From Siphonodentalium dalli (taxonomy: Eukaryota > Mollusca > Scaphopoda > Gadilida > Siphonodentaliidae), in the NCBI GenBank assembly GCA_032622095.1, contig CP136066.1, forward strand, positions 101,575,319 to 101,639,318: a stretch of DNA of 64,000 nucleotides, read 5' to 3'. The notes under the pieces are model-generated. The model was given only the letters and a program-made list of their open reading frames with translations, did not search any database and had not been told where the DNA came from. Position 1 is the first letter of the stretch, and each line of letters opens with the position of its first letter. A program made the translations under genes and the position numbers. Of this stretch, positions 11,448-22,954 are shown one piece after another.

Positions 11448-11632
11448 GGAATTATGGGTAATTTTTCAGGATTTAGTTGGAAATATGGCTTGTTGCCATT
11501 CATCGGAAAGCTCTCAGCGAGGGTGAATTTAATGATGCTAGCCCGCTATGCAGGATAGCGTCACTAAATTCACCCTCTGGGGACCTCATTCTGCAAATGA
11601 CATGCACACTAAACTCAGGCTTGACCCTAACC
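11448..11632. mobile_element. Chimera of half family D and half family C
   Basis: 11448-11519 is the left arm of a family D palindrome up to its apex (GGAAAGCTCTCAGCGAG). It switches there without spacer into the last third of a family C element (GGTGAATTTAATGATGCTAG ... CTCATTCTGCAAATGAC). GAG is shared by both partners at the junction. Confidence 0.75.
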
Positions 11633-11942
11633 CTTAGCGGAAATCCTGGTTCATATTTTCTTGTGTTTTTTGTCTTCGACTACTTTTAGTAATTTATTTT
11701 ATTATTTTACTCCGATTTATATTTTAATCCATTTGCTATATATTTCATCACTATTATCATTCAAAGCCTAAAAAATCTGCATCAGCACTGATTACAGACA
11801 CTTTTTTGAGAATCAGATATCGTTCATTTATTAGTGTGCTATGTAGGCAATTTCTTTCCTCCGTGAAGTTAGTATTTTTGTTCCTATTTTAGTCGGAGTT
11901 CATGATTGGAATATAAAAATTTAGATTTTCAAAAACCATATC
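11633..11942. other. No recognised feature
   Basis: AT-rich intergenic sequence between MITEs. Confidence 0.4.
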
Positions 11943-12189
11943 TTAACACTTTCATGACTGGAGCTTCCTAAAATTTTGCGAAAACCCTGTGCCGATGCAT
12001 TCTCTTACCATAGGGAGCCTTGTATATATAAGAAAATACATTGTCCTAACAATATTCACCTTGAGCTTGTGAGCTAATGCATTCTCTTATATATGTGAGG
12101 CTCCCTATGGGAGACTAGCATATATAAGAATGCACTGGCACAGGATCTTTAATGCTGCACTAGTGCAGCTGCCATCATGAAAGGGTTAA
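11943..12189. mobile_element. Double-hairpin TTAA MITE family A
   Basis: TTAACACTTTCATGACTGG to ATCATGAAAGGGTTAA, with both hairpins partly decayed. Confidence 0.8.
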
Positions 12190-12766
12190 CATCATGATTC
12201 AGTCTTATGATATACACTGGTCATTTCAGGATAATTGCATCTCCAGGTAGTTTTTAACACTTTGGCGATTAGAACGACAAATATGTCGCCATATGGTTCG
12301 CGAGTGGAACGACATATATGTCGTTTCAGAAAGTGTCATTTTTATGTAGACAAAACTTCAATTGATCATCTGATTTATAAATGATTTGTCTAGGAGATAT
12401 TTTGATTAATGTATGAATGCAATAGATTATGATAGCACACGTAAACAGAAAATACACATAAATTAAAAAGTATAATTGGACCTTTTGACCCGAATTTGTT
12501 AATAATTATTGCTATGACGTTGACGTTAAACTCATGCATGACGTCATGTATATGACGTTATAGATACTCTCCAAAGGGTTAATTAAACTTCCCATTGTAG
12601 ATACATGTATATTAGTCTCTATAGCCATTCAACTGAGCATCCACACAGTTGTTTTCTGCAAAGTGACAACTAATGCAGTTTGGCGCTGTGATAGGTATCC
12701 AAGTCAATATATATCCCATGGATCAATTGTACAAAAAATTGCAGTTTCATTGCTTGCAAATGGTGT
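12190..12766. repeat. Short inverted-repeat element about 12258-12580
   Basis: Bounded by AACACTTTGGCGATTAGAAC and CTCCAAAGGGTTAA, with internal direct repeats ACGACAAATATGTCG and ACGACATATATGTCG. Probably another TTAA-class MITE; the remaining flanks are unrecognised. Confidence 0.4.
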
Positions 12767-13016
12767 TTAACTCTTCCATGACTGGAGCTTCTGACATTTT
12801 GCGAAAATCCTGTGCCAATGCATTCTCTTATATATGCGAGTCTCCCACTAATATAATAGAATACATTGGCCCAACAATATTTACCTTGACCTTGTAAGCC
12901 AGTGCATTCTCTTATATATGTGAGGGTCCCTATGGGAGACTCGCATATATAAGAGAATGCACTGGCACAGGGTCTTTAATGTTGCACCAGCTCAGCTCCC
13001 GTCATTAAAGGGTTAA
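12767..13016. mobile_element. Double-hairpin TTAA MITE family A
   Basis: TTAACTCTTCCATGACTGG to GTCATTAAAGGGTTAA. The second hairpin (12898-12966) is almost perfect. Confidence 0.85.
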
Positions 13017-13202
13017 AAAAAACACCCTTTTCATTCTGATAAGTAGATGGTAGTTATCACTGTTAATTCTTGTATATCTTTTTCAGATCTTTTTAACCAC
13101 TTTGGCATTTCCATAATTATCTTCATAATCATGGATACTGGGCATAATGTATAACAGAGGCTGGCATAATTAGAATTAGAAGGAAAAAATTGTCCTAATT
13201 TG

Positions 13203-13469
13203 TTAACCCTTTCATAGCGCGAGCTGCGCTTGTGCAGCATTAAAGACCCTGTGCCAGTGCTTACTCTTGTATATGCGAGTCTCCCATAGGGCGCCTCCTA
13301 TATATAAGAGAATGTACTGGCTTACAAGATAAAGGTAAATATTATTAGGCCAATGCATTCTCTTATATATGCGACGTGCCCTATGGGCGACTCGCATATA
13401 TAAGAGAATGCATTGGCACAGGGTTTTTGCAAAATTTCAGGAAGCTCCAGTCATGGAAGGGTTAGTTAA
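13203..13469. mobile_element. Double-hairpin TTAA MITE family A, opposite orientation
   Basis: TTAACCCTTTCATAGCGCG to ATGGAAGGGTTAGTTAA. The second hairpin has a 26-bp perfect stem around a CCCTATGGG loop. Confidence 0.85.
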
Positions 13470-13776
13470 CAAAGGCTGGCAAAAATTGTCCGAATTTGTT
13501 AATTCATCTGGAAATATTGATCATCGACCCTGTATACCTTACTTATATATAAAATTTGTGTGGTTTTATTTTTCTCTTAGACATAATCTCAGTTTTAAAG
13601 TTACACTCTTTGAAATATTGCAATCTGTATGATGTGTGAATTTAAAGGTAGACTACCTAAATCCAGTGCCATCCCCTACTATACTCAACAGAAAATATCC
13701 AATCAAAGAATTAATATTAGTCAAGCATGAGAGTTCAGTACACTCACGTACACAAATATTTAGGTACAGTCTCTAT

Positions 13777-14033
13777 TTAACCCTTTCATGATGGGAGCTG
13801 TGCTGGTGCAGCATTAAAGATCCTGTGCCAGTGTATTCTCTTTTATATGCAAGTCTCCCATAGGGAGTCTCGCATATATAAGAGAATGCACTGGCTTTCA
13901 TGGTAAATATTGTACGGCCAATGTATTCTCTTATATATGCGAGGCTCCCTATGGGAGACTCGCATATATAAGAGAATGCATTGGCACAGGGTTTTCGCAC
14001 AATTTCAGGATTCTCCAGTCATGGAAGGGTTAA
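13777..14033. mobile_element. Double-hairpin TTAA MITE family A, same orientation as previous
   Basis: TTAACCCTTTCATGATGGG to TCATGGAAGGGTTAA with both hairpins well preserved, so probably one of the youngest copies here. Confidence 0.88.
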
Positions 14034-14239
14034 AACTATCAAGATATGTTCTTGTTCTGTGAAGAAAGAAATATAAAGTTATCTCACAAGATAGATATGC
14101 TTTATTCTCTCATTCAAATTAATACATGACAATTACATGTAATGGATATTGAGAAACAGAGAATTATATAAAATTGTCATATAGCATAATTATATACAAA
14201 AGAGGATATATACATATATTTACATACTAAGTGTAATTA

Positions 14240-14565
14240 TCACTAAATCCAGCATTCCTATTGGTCGGCGCCCACGTGACTAGTTGCAATTATTTCTCGG
14301 TGAACGCGCAACAGGTCATAACTGCAGCCCCATAATTACATCGACGCGTCATCGGTTTCTGAAAGAAGAACGCGTAATGTTTTGGGCGCATTTGGACTCG
14401 CGCAGGATTGACTTAATAAATCATCATGTTTCAATATAAAGAGCCTCGTTGTTCCTGTTAACTTTGCCAAGGGCGCTATGGGGTACTTTGGGCTGGTTTT
14501 GTCACGATACACTTTTCGATTTAAATACATTTACAAAAGTGGCTTTTTCGCTAAATGTATATAAA
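14240..14565. promoter_or_regulatory. GC-richer, CpG-containing island with CCAAT and E-box
   Basis: The segment is richer in CpG than its surroundings and has an inverted CCAAT box (ATTGGTCGG, about 14259) close to CACGTGAC (about 14274). An open frame on the minus strand (14336-14530, 64 codons) matches nothing I recognise. It could be a promoter or 5' exon of an unrecognised transcript, or an old element core; a long palindrome directly adjoins it at 14566. Confidence 0.25.
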
Positions 14566-14743
14566 TATAAGGATTAACTGTCATGTGGACTGTTTTTATG
14601 GAGTTGTAACCGCAAGGTGAGTGGTCATAACTTGTATGTAAAACCCGAATATGTAAAACCCTTCAGGTTTTACACAAGTTATGACCACTCACCTCGCGGT
14701 TACATCTCCATAAAAACAGTCCACATGACAGTTAATCTTTATG
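14566..14743. repeat. 178-bp near-perfect palindrome
   Basis: The left arm begins ATAAGGATTAACTGTCATGT and the right arm ends ACATGACAGTTAATCTTTAT. Long stretches such as GAGTGGTCATAACTTGT pair with few mismatches. The loop contains two GTAAAACCC copies. No target duplication is obvious. Confidence 0.85.
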
Positions 14744-15119
14744 TAAGCCCGGACATATAGCAGGTTGGATTTATTAACGCTCGTATTTTTTGTCAAAACT
14801 GCTACCAGCGTATCAGCTGGCACGAGCATGTCTGCACCACACATTATCCAAATCTACTCTTCATGTGTTAAGAGTTACATGTTGCCAATTAAAGAGTTGA
14901 GCAAAATTTTAATTGTGCAACTAGATAAGTACATGCACAGGTAACATGTCTGTTTTTTTTTTAATTTGGCATTCACAATGTGTGTACTATGCATAACTCT
15001 CCTGGTTTCAAATTCTTTGATATTTGTTGTTTACGTGTTGCGTAATATATCTCTGGTAGATGTGTAATATTTACCTACAATATATCTTAGTATAGTTGGC
15101 ACCATTTTCTCAATTTTTA

Positions 15120-15360
15120 TATGCCTCTTTTAAAAAACATGGCATAATTTGTTTTTGGTCCCTCTGTCTTGTTATCTGTCCATTCATGTTTCGTTTCTGG
15201 ATGATAACTTTAGTTCTATTGAACTATTGAAATTTGGTATGTATGTTCAGTACCACAAAGTACAGGTCCAGTTCGATTGTGGGGTTTAGCCGGCTGTTTT
15301 ATACCAGAGTTACGACCATTTTTCAACTTTGATATTTGGGTTTTCTTGGTTTCCTGTTGA
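15120..15360. repeat. Decayed monomer of the 173-bp family
   Basis: Contains TTGAAATTTGGTATGTATGTTC and CCAGAGTTACG-type sequence similar to 3188-3710. Confidence 0.5.
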
Positions 15361-15405
15361 TAGCTGAAATTAAGTTCGTTCATCACCACTAACCTTGGGT
15401 GTGTG

Positions 15406-15802
15406 CAAGTCTGAGTTTTACGTGCCTGTCATTTGCAGAATGAGGTCATACCCTCTGGGGACCTCATTCTGCTAAGACCTCATCTTCTCTGGAAAGTTTC
15501 TTTATTATAAAAATTTCTATAGAAACTTCTTCACATAGATTCTATTTCTTTTTTTAGTTTAGTTTCCTTTATATCCCCAAATTGGCAAATGACACATTGC
15601 ATAATCAAGGTTCGCAATGGGTGTACATCACAATATTCACCATTTGGGAACTTCAATCTGAGTCTATATCTCCCATAGTAGATGAGACCATGCACCCAGA
15701 GGGTGAATTTGGTGTTGCTAGCCCGCTATATGTGATATGTCACTAAATTCACCCTCTGTGGACCTCATTCTGCAAATGACAGACACACTAAACTCAGGCT
15801 TG
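15406..15802. mobile_element. Complete hAT-like MITE family C with 8-bp target duplication
   Basis: The element starts CAAGTCTGAG and ends CTCAGGCTTG, and both sides carry GGTGTGTG (15398-15405 and 15803-15810). Eight-base duplications are typical of hAT-class transposition. The interior has subterminal CATTTGCAGAATGAGGT repeats in inverted orientation and a GCTAGCCCGC loop region. It has no coding capacity and depends on a transposase elsewhere. Confidence 0.85.
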
Positions 15803-15827
15803 GGTGTGTGGCTGAATAGGCTCAAAA

Positions 15828-15967
15828 TACAGTAATGCTCTAAGTAATCGACTACTTAACCACAGCAGAATTATGGGTAACTTTTCAGGCTTGTTCCAAC
15901 TAAATCCTGAAAAGTTACCCATAATTCTGCTGTGGTTAAGGAGTCGATTACTTAGAACATAACTGTA
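15828..15967. mobile_element. Palindromic MITE family D, short internal-deletion copy
   Basis: TACAGTAATGCTC to AACATAACTGTA. The apex region is lost so the arms nearly meet (CAGGCTTGTTCCAAC). Confidence 0.8.
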
Positions 15968-16432
15968 CTATTTGTGCTTGAATCGGAGGTTAGTCCAATG
16001 ATTCTCACCAGACTAATATGGGCCCTTCTTTACTTAGATATTTAAATTATATATCGGCTATGGAATCTATCTGAAATGCAATTTGAAACAAGCCAACCAT
16101 GGCAGTGTTTCTTTGTGTGTCCACGATGAACACTCGGCAAATGGGTCTCCGAGAAACACAGATCAACTTCACAAGAAACTTGGTTCATGTCCAAAAAGAA
16201 GCTTGGAAGATCTGAGATCAAATTTTATTATAATATAAATCTGATTTATTGGGTACAATTTATATATACCTGGGATCCTGTGGGATCTGCATTTTTCGGA
16301 TGTATGATAAGCTACTACAAAATAGTACTGCACAAATCTATATACGAGTAAGGTACTGTATATTAAAGCCAGCCTATATTTACATATCTGATTGAATGTT
16401 ATAATTCCCTCCAGTTTAATTATCTGTCTAAT

Positions 16433-16686
16433 TACAGTAATGCCCTAAATAATCGACTCCTTAACCACTGCAGAATTGTGAGTAATTTTTCAGGATTTAG
16501 TCGGAAATATGGATTGTTGCCAATCAACGGAAAGCTCTCAATGAGAGCTTTCTGATGAATGGCAACAAGCCAAATAATAAGAAACTTTCCGATGAATGGC
16601 AACAAGCCATATTTCCGATTAAATCCTGAAATATTACCCATAATTCTTCTGTGGTTAAGGAGTCGATTATTTAGGGCATTACTGCA
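16433..16686. mobile_element. Palindromic MITE family D with partly duplicated apex
   Basis: TACAGTAATGCCC to GGGCATTACTGCA. Part of the right arm (TTTCYGATGAATGGCAACAAGCC) occurs twice, at 16550 and 16588. Confidence 0.8.
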
Positions 16687-17340
16687 TGTCCATCACACTT
16701 TGAATTGTTGCTGTTTTGCATTGGTGCTTGCTTGAGCCTAGTGAAATGTAATGTTGTCAAGCAATGAGAATAAAGACTGTTCAACAATTTCTTGAATTAT
16801 TGTTCCTTAAAAGGGCAAACCTGGTTGAAAATCTCTTGAGTTAGTCAAAATAATACATTTATATTGATGGAATGCTTATTTGGAATAAAAATACATTTGG
16901 GGTTTGGACGCATGTGTCCCCCTCAACATTAGTCGCAAAGTTCTGTTAGAACTAATTTAAGTTGGAATTGTATGATAGTTTAATTGCCAAACTAGTGCTT
17001 GGTGTGAATTCATAGACCAAAAATCCTTCCTACTTTCAGGTTGGAAATTTGGAAACTGCTAATTGTTGAAGATATTGATATTGATGTAATGGTTCATAGT
17101 TGGAAATTTCCAAACTACATTGGGGGGGGAGGGTGCAAATGGAGTTTTCATTGACTTGTATATTTGGGTCTCATTTAATGGTAGGGGGCAAAGTTAGAAA
17201 TTATAACCTTCTAAACATGTCCTGGAAGGGATAGCAGGGTATACTGCAATCAGCTGTTCTGTCCGTCCATGGATGTAGCTTTATTAGAGCCTTCATTCCA
17301 TTATTCTGGTCAAGTATTTTTGAAACTTTAGCAGAGATAA
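16687..17340. other. Intergenic with GGAAATTT and poly-G motifs
   Basis: No gene. 17038-17190 has TTGGAAATTTCC and G8 motifs like those of the hAT-like element at 27458, probably a decayed relative. Confidence 0.35.
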
Positions 17341-17756
17341 TTAACCTTTCTTTACTAAATACTCAATAACGAGTACATGTATTAATGGCACAGGCGGCGT
17401 TCGTTGCAGAAATATTCATATTTGTTCAAATCGCCATCAACAGAAGGAATATTAAAATCTATATAGTTTTGTTCATATGCCAAACATAATCAGCGCGTAA
17501 ATAGTATATTGTCATCAAGACGTACGATGATGTACGTAAACAAGAACCTGCTCATGTTACAGAAGTTTTACAGAGCATACTCACCGCCAACGCCGCCCGT
17601 ATCTTTAAAGTTATTATTTTGAAATATTCAGATAATAAATTCAACAAACAACAATAGGACCTCCAAATGAGTAATAGATGGACCGTGATTATACACCATT
17701 CCGATGTATACTTTTCTAACTGATTGGGAGAATCCATTTAGTATAGAAAAAGTTAA
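17341..17756. mobile_element. TTAA MITE family B containing a family E insert
   Basis: Outer ends TTAACCTTTCTTTACTAAAT and AGTATAGAAAAAGTTAA. The interior 17394-17610 is a shortened family E element (GGCGTTCGTTGCAGAAATAT ... CGCCCGTATCTTTAAAG). Confidence 0.7.
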
Positions 17757-18099
17757 TGTCCCCATATGAACTTGCGCGTCTGCAATTGATCGAACATATT
17801 TTAATAGTTATTGCCCTTTTCGACTTAGAAATTCTTTGCCACATGAATAATTATCTCAGGGCTTTTATTCCTACAATTTGTGGTCAATAGTTTGGAGCTT
17901 ATTAATTAACTACTCTGGAAACCTGTAAATCTGCTACCAATATTTGGAGATTGGGGGTACTTAATTTAAAATAGTTATCGACCTTTTAATACTGCCCATT
18001 TTTTTATTTTTAATTGGCCACCTAGTATATAGCTGAAGTGCATGTTGGGGAGGGGGTTGCTTAGCTTTGATCTTATTTGGACACTCTGCCTCCAGTTTA

Positions 18100-18495
18100 A
18101 GATGGAGGTAAAGTGGCAACATTTAAATGGGGAATTCAGTGTTAATTTTCAAGACAAGATTACTCAATATTTACAAACTAGAATAATACTTCATGTCTTA
18201 TTGGAATGTTTGAGCATATATCTAGTGACAATGCAAAGCAGATTTTTCATTTTATGTTTTGTTTTGAGACATTTGATCGAAATATTATAAACAATGATAA
18301 ACAATGGTGACATACTTTTTAATAATATCCAACCTGGGATAAAAATCAAAATTCCGCTTCACGTTGTCACTAGATAAGTCTTCAAACTTTCCAAAAAGGT
18401 ATGATATGGTCACCTGCACTTTGTAAGGTGTGCTCAATCTTTTCTTAAAAATTAACACTGAATTCCCCATTCAAATGTTGCCACTTTACCTGCCT
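18100..18495. repeat. Inverted-repeat fold-back, about 400 bp
   Basis: The arm GGTAAAGTGGCAACATTTAA followed by GGGGAATTCAGTGTTAA (left) pairs with TTAACACTGAATTCCCCATT at the right end. The centre pairs only partly. Confidence 0.7.
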
Positions 18496-18496
18496 C

Positions 18497-18879
18497 TTAA
18501 AGGTACTCAATCCGATCAGATGCTCCTAAATTAATATTTCTTTGGCTTTGGGGGTAAAAAATATTTGAGTCGAGGAACCCACCCATCAAAGCTCAGAGTG
18601 ATCAGATATCGATTTTTGAAGTTTGTTATTTCTTGAGATATGTAATAATATGTGGCCCAGAAACACGTCAAATGGAGGGTCTCGTACTAAATTGCAGATG
18701 AAAATGGATAACTCTAAAATCCATTGGTAATTTCGTGATACTTGAGTGATAATACGGCCATATTTTGTTGAACAAAATTATTTTGTTGCAATAAATCGAT
18801 TCTGATAACTAAAGCGTATTTTGAAAAAATGTTGTTGTTGTATCTTGAAGGTATGGGGACCGTCTGATAGTAATATTAA
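18497..18879. mobile_element. TTAA-flanked MITE family F
   Basis: Starts TTAAAGGTACTCAATCCGATCAGA. The right end is slightly degraded before TTAA at 18876. The interior ATTTCTTTGGCTTTGGGGG, GATCAGATATCGATTTTTGA and ATAATCGATTCTGATAACT-type segments define the family. Confidence 0.7.
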
Positions 18880-20030
18880 AAAACGTTCACTGTCACTTTT
18901 TTGTGCATTATCCTTGTGCCACTCTTGGCCTGACAATTATTCCGTCGTATTTGAAGACACTGGCGTGAACTTTGGCATTGGAACCGCATCTTAAGTTCCC
19001 AACACTTGGCGGGATCAGTATCGGTAATTAATTCCCTTGGTCTGGAATGATGGGTTGGCTCCAATGAACAATGGCTGTCTTTGTCAACGGCCGGTGATTC
19101 GCAAGTTGTGCATAGCACCGGACAATATAGGTATGCCTATCCCCTGAGGAAGTTAAGGTTGACAAACCACAAACTGTGACCAACATGCAGCCACAAATCG
19201 CAGGTGATTCCGGTTCATTTTCGGCAATATGAACACCTTGGTGGGTCTGGAAACCACAGAATCAATTAATTATACCTGAACCCTTGAGTCAAACTGTTCA
19301 TGTTTTGTTGTTTTAAATGACATTGTAACGTGTGTTAATATATGCCCAAATATGAGCATCCAAGCATGGAAATGAGCCACAGCCGCAACAAATAAAGGAC
19401 CACACGTACATTTAAAGCTCGGAATCGTTTTTCAATAATAAACTCATTATCAATTGAAAACACGCCGAATAAAGCTTTCAGTTGTCAGAGCATTTCCAAT
19501 CTCATGAGGTTTGTTTGGGAAAGAAAATGAATCTTGTATCACCTTTGTTAAAACGAGGAAGAAAAACTATTGGTAAAAAACATAATGTGCGCACCCTCGT
19601 CCAGATGTCACAGCGTTTCATCGCTTTGTGACGCGATATCTCGTGACTCGCATTTGTTTATCTGTCGACTTTCTGAAAATTGATTCCCATCGTCTTGACT
19701 ATTTGATGTTTTGTTAAACGAATAAGAGCTCGTTAACTTCTTCATAAATTAAAATCCTCTTCCATTGAGCGAGGAGAAAGAGATAAATTTTATTCATTAA
19801 AGTTTATTTTTTTTAAACATTCACCCGATAGAAATGGTGTGATTGAGCTGTTTAAATTCACGTTTGTCTTTTTTGGGATTAGGGATGTGATCGGTTGAAG
19901 AATAACATCTAAATCACACGGTGTAATCACTTGAAGAAAATAGTGACATCTCTTCCCGTTTTTAAACAGACATTTCGTAAGGTTGCGACTTCGTGCGTGC
20001 GATACTTTTCCCATAACCAAATCTGGAAAT
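18880..20030. promoter_or_regulatory. Repeat-poor island, candidate otx regulatory DNA
   Basis: About 1.15 kb between two MITEs with no recognised repeat or gene. It contains a SOX-type AACAATGG (19067-19074) about 35 bases from TAATTAATT (19025-19033), a TCF-like ACCTTTGTT (19541-19549) and a K50/Otx-type GGATTA (19876-19881). Single motifs are expected by chance; the interest is that a unique-looking segment survives in a repeat-saturated gap between two syntenic genes. Confidence 0.25.
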
Positions 20031-20390
20031 AGTGTGTCTGACATTTGCAGTATAAGGTTCCCATATGGTGAATTTAAAATTCATCCTCTGGGGACCTCAT
20101 TCTTCTTATAGGCCTCATCTTCTTTGAAGTATCTTAAATTAATTAGTCTCAAATTAACATTGTTTTTAGTTATTTTCCCCCTTCTGTTCAGTTTCTGCAT
20201 GTATATCCCCTAATTTGCAGAAGATAAAATGCATATTCAAGGTGACTAATGGGTGAACATCATCAACTTCAATACCATCCTATAGGTTTCCCATGGCAGT
20301 TGATTCCTAAGCAGAATGTGGTTCCCATATGGTGAACTTGGTGAAGCTAGCCCGCCGTGCGTGATAGCGTCACAAAATTCACCCTCTGTG
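20031..20390. mobile_element. hAT-like MITE family C, left part (split copy)
   Basis: Contains GTGTGTCTGACATTTGCAG and the inverted GGTGAATTT arms. It is interrupted at 20391 by another element and resumes at 21268. Confidence 0.75.
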
Positions 20391-21267
20391 CAGGGGGGGG
20401 GGGGGGACAAAACTGCAGACACAGGGTGGAAAAAACTTTTTTCTTCTGTTTGGGTACCCCCCCCCCCCCCCCCCCCCAAAACTTCCGTTTTTTTCCACTG
20501 ACCATTTGCCCTCCCCCCCCCCCCCCAGAAAAATATCAAATCTACCCCAGCCGGACAACAACTCGGTTTGACCGGAAACCGAAAAAAACACCGGAGCATA
20601 CAATTCACGAGAAGGTGCTTGGTAACTTAGTTTAGATTATTATGACTAAAATGGTCATTGTCTACCAGTAGAACGCAGATTTGTACCTCGTGATGTCATG
20701 ACATGTACAAACATGTATATTGGTGATCACAACGCTTTGTATGCACTTTAAAAAAATGACAACTAGTCATTACCTCGACTTTGAAAAAGATGAAAATGAG
20801 ATGAGTGAGATACCAGCATTCTGATACCATTGGAGGAGAAATTGTTTAATACATGGGGATAGTTCTGCAGTAAAAAATTGCCAGATAAGCGATCGCAGGG
20901 TAGAATTCTGCATTCGACTGGTAGACACTGACATAGTCGGCATTATTAAGAGGGTTAATGGGGTCAATATCACATGTAAACCAAGACAGTGGTTATCCAA
21001 AATTGTTTTAGGTGGATTGTACTACTCATGTATATATGATTTGGATATTAAGGTTAATCCATATTCTATAAAATGAGAGAAAATTGAAGTTGTGAGTCTG
21101 AAAATACATATTTGGAAAAAAATTACATGCAAATTTGTTCCGACACCCCCCCCCCCCCCTAAATGAATAAAGAAAAACATTTACGTGTAAATTTTTGACG
21201 CCTATGTACCCCCCCACCCCCCGGTACGTTGTGTCCCGCAGTTTTTTTCCGCCCCCCCCCCCCCCTG
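20391..21267. mobile_element. hAT-like element with poly-G/poly-C ends
   Basis: It starts CAG followed by a 14-base G run and ends with a 14-base C run then CTG; subterminal ACAAAACTGCAG and CTGCAGTTTTTTTCC-type sequences are inverted. CTCTGTG flanks both sides (20384-20390 and 21268-21274). The insertion sits inside a family C copy. Several open frames here are only homopolymer translation (poly-Pro, poly-Gly). Confidence 0.7.
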
Positions 21268-21316
21268 CTCTGTGGACCTCATTCTGCAAACGTCAGACCA
21301 ATGTTTCCAGGCTTGT
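21268..21316. mobile_element. hAT-like MITE family C, right part of split copy
   Basis: Resumes with CTCTGTGGACCTCATTCTGC and ends CCAGGCTTG. Confidence 0.7.
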
Positions 21317-21599
21317 CCATGACAACGCGGTACCTAAACTCTATTTCTATCAATAACACTTTGATTGAATATCTGGTCTACTTGGTGAAATTAATAAATT
21401 ATAGAATTACTTTGAAATACACTCTATTTTATTTTGAAATTCGGCCCCGTAGAAACAAAATGCACACCGAGAACGGGCGTATAAATAACTACCGATAACA
21501 TGCAGGATTTAGGTCCCAACCACATTCAACTGGTTACACATTGTGATAATAATGATATGTATACCCGTGTTGCCGGTTCGTTTAATCGCGAGGTTTAGA

Positions 21600-21800
21600 T
21601 TGATACAATTTAAAGGGGAACTGTAACTATAAATCGGGCCATTTATGGGACCTTTTATACTCAACAGAATATATATGCAACAAATAAATGAATTTGAGCC
21701 ATGTGTTAGTGCAAAAATACACTCGTGTGCACAAATGAACGATTCGAAAAAAACATGGTAATTATAATGAAAATGAATTTTTTACTGGAGTCATAAATTC
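21600..21800. repeat. Dispersed repeat shared with about 46225-46440
   Basis: Shares GGCCATTTATGRGAC, TTTTATACTCARCAGAATAT and GTGCAAAAATACACTC with the later copy in otx intron 1. Ends are not defined. Confidence 0.5.
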
Positions 21801-21839
21801 AGTTAATACTGTTTGCAGTTGAGATATAAACGTATAATT

Positions 21840-22480
21840 TCCGGACTATCGCGGATTATACCCTCCCCAATCAGCATACTAAGTTGCTCGGGGTAAGATA
21901 TTCGAATTCATGTTTTTTATTTCTCCAATGAGACTTTCTGTGGCATCGATACATAACAGTGTATACTGGTGGCAGAAAGGTAATTCAGGTGTTTATCGAC
22001 CTATAATTTCGATACCGGGAAAAATGTAAAAGCGAATATTATTAGGTGTATTTTGGAGCGAAAAGATCCATGTGGCTGACGGCACATTACAATAGCCAAT
22101 TCTATCAATGAAGAATGCAGTTATTGGTTATCTCAGATCGATATGAAAAGCAAGAGATCATCTTATTGCTATCTGGGTGATAAGCTACAAAGTCGCGCCC
22201 ACATCGCTCTGTTCTCTCCAATCAACAAAACCGAAGGCGGGCATTCTAAATCATCCTGGATAAGTCGCTTCCTTCGATAAAAGGTCGATTATGGATTTAT
22301 AGAGACTGTCAATGCATGTGTCACATGTATATTGTCGCGATCAAATATACTCAACATTATAAGCAGCGATTAGCCCAAGGCTGCCTTATCAAGATTACCA
22401 TAAATGGAGGCATCGTATGATTATTCAGACAATATCGACAAAATTTATTTCCAAAAATTCTGAATTAAGTAATTCTATAT
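21840..22480. promoter_or_regulatory. Repeat-poor island 2
   Basis: Mixed-composition sequence without recognised repeats, with several GATA/TATC cores (for example near 22180, 22260 and 22387) and no open frame. It is listed as possible regulatory DNA, on context only. Confidence 0.2.
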
Positions 22481-22954
22481 ACATTTTGGGACTAAACGTG
22501 GTTCGAGATTAAAGTCAGGTAAGGTTATAGCAATTAAAGCGATTCATTATGTTCAAAATTTCAAATCTTGAACATTATCAGAGGTAAATTTGGCGATTTT
22601 GAATGGCGATTTCCAAAGGTTAAAAGTTACATAATTGATGTTCCAGGTGTCATTTGAAGTGATATTGGAATTGTTCCATTATATTCTTGTTGTATTTGTA
22701 TTAAAATTTTATATTGATTTTACAAAAATATGTCACGTGTTGAAATTCGAAAACTAAAATCTCAAAAATAAATTTGTAGTGAGAATTGATAATTTACCTT
22801 GTCACCCATCTTATCCTGCTAGTTGAATGTCATTGTTGTTCAATAATATACATCATTTAGTTCCCAGACAAATGCTTCATTTATTACTTTTGCTACAGAT
22901 ACTTGCATGGACATCCCCCATTCAAAATGAGTCGCATGACCTCCTCTTGTCTCT

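Noticed and set aside
10147-14033. Cluster of long hairpins as a microRNA cluster
   Set aside because: The hairpins are part of TTAA-flanked MITEs with copies elsewhere and lack precursor-like loops and conservation evidence.
14336-14530. 64-codon minus-strand frame in the CpG-containing island
   Set aside because: No homology recognised and no clear splice donor at its end; left as part of a possible promoter island.
18876-19118. 80-codon minus-strand frame with several cysteines
   Set aside because: No recognisable domain, no splice support, and the cysteine spacing fits no family I know.
20246-20635. Gly- and Pro-rich open frames of 61-120 codons on both strands
   Set aside because: The composition comes from 14-20-base G and C runs at transposon ends.
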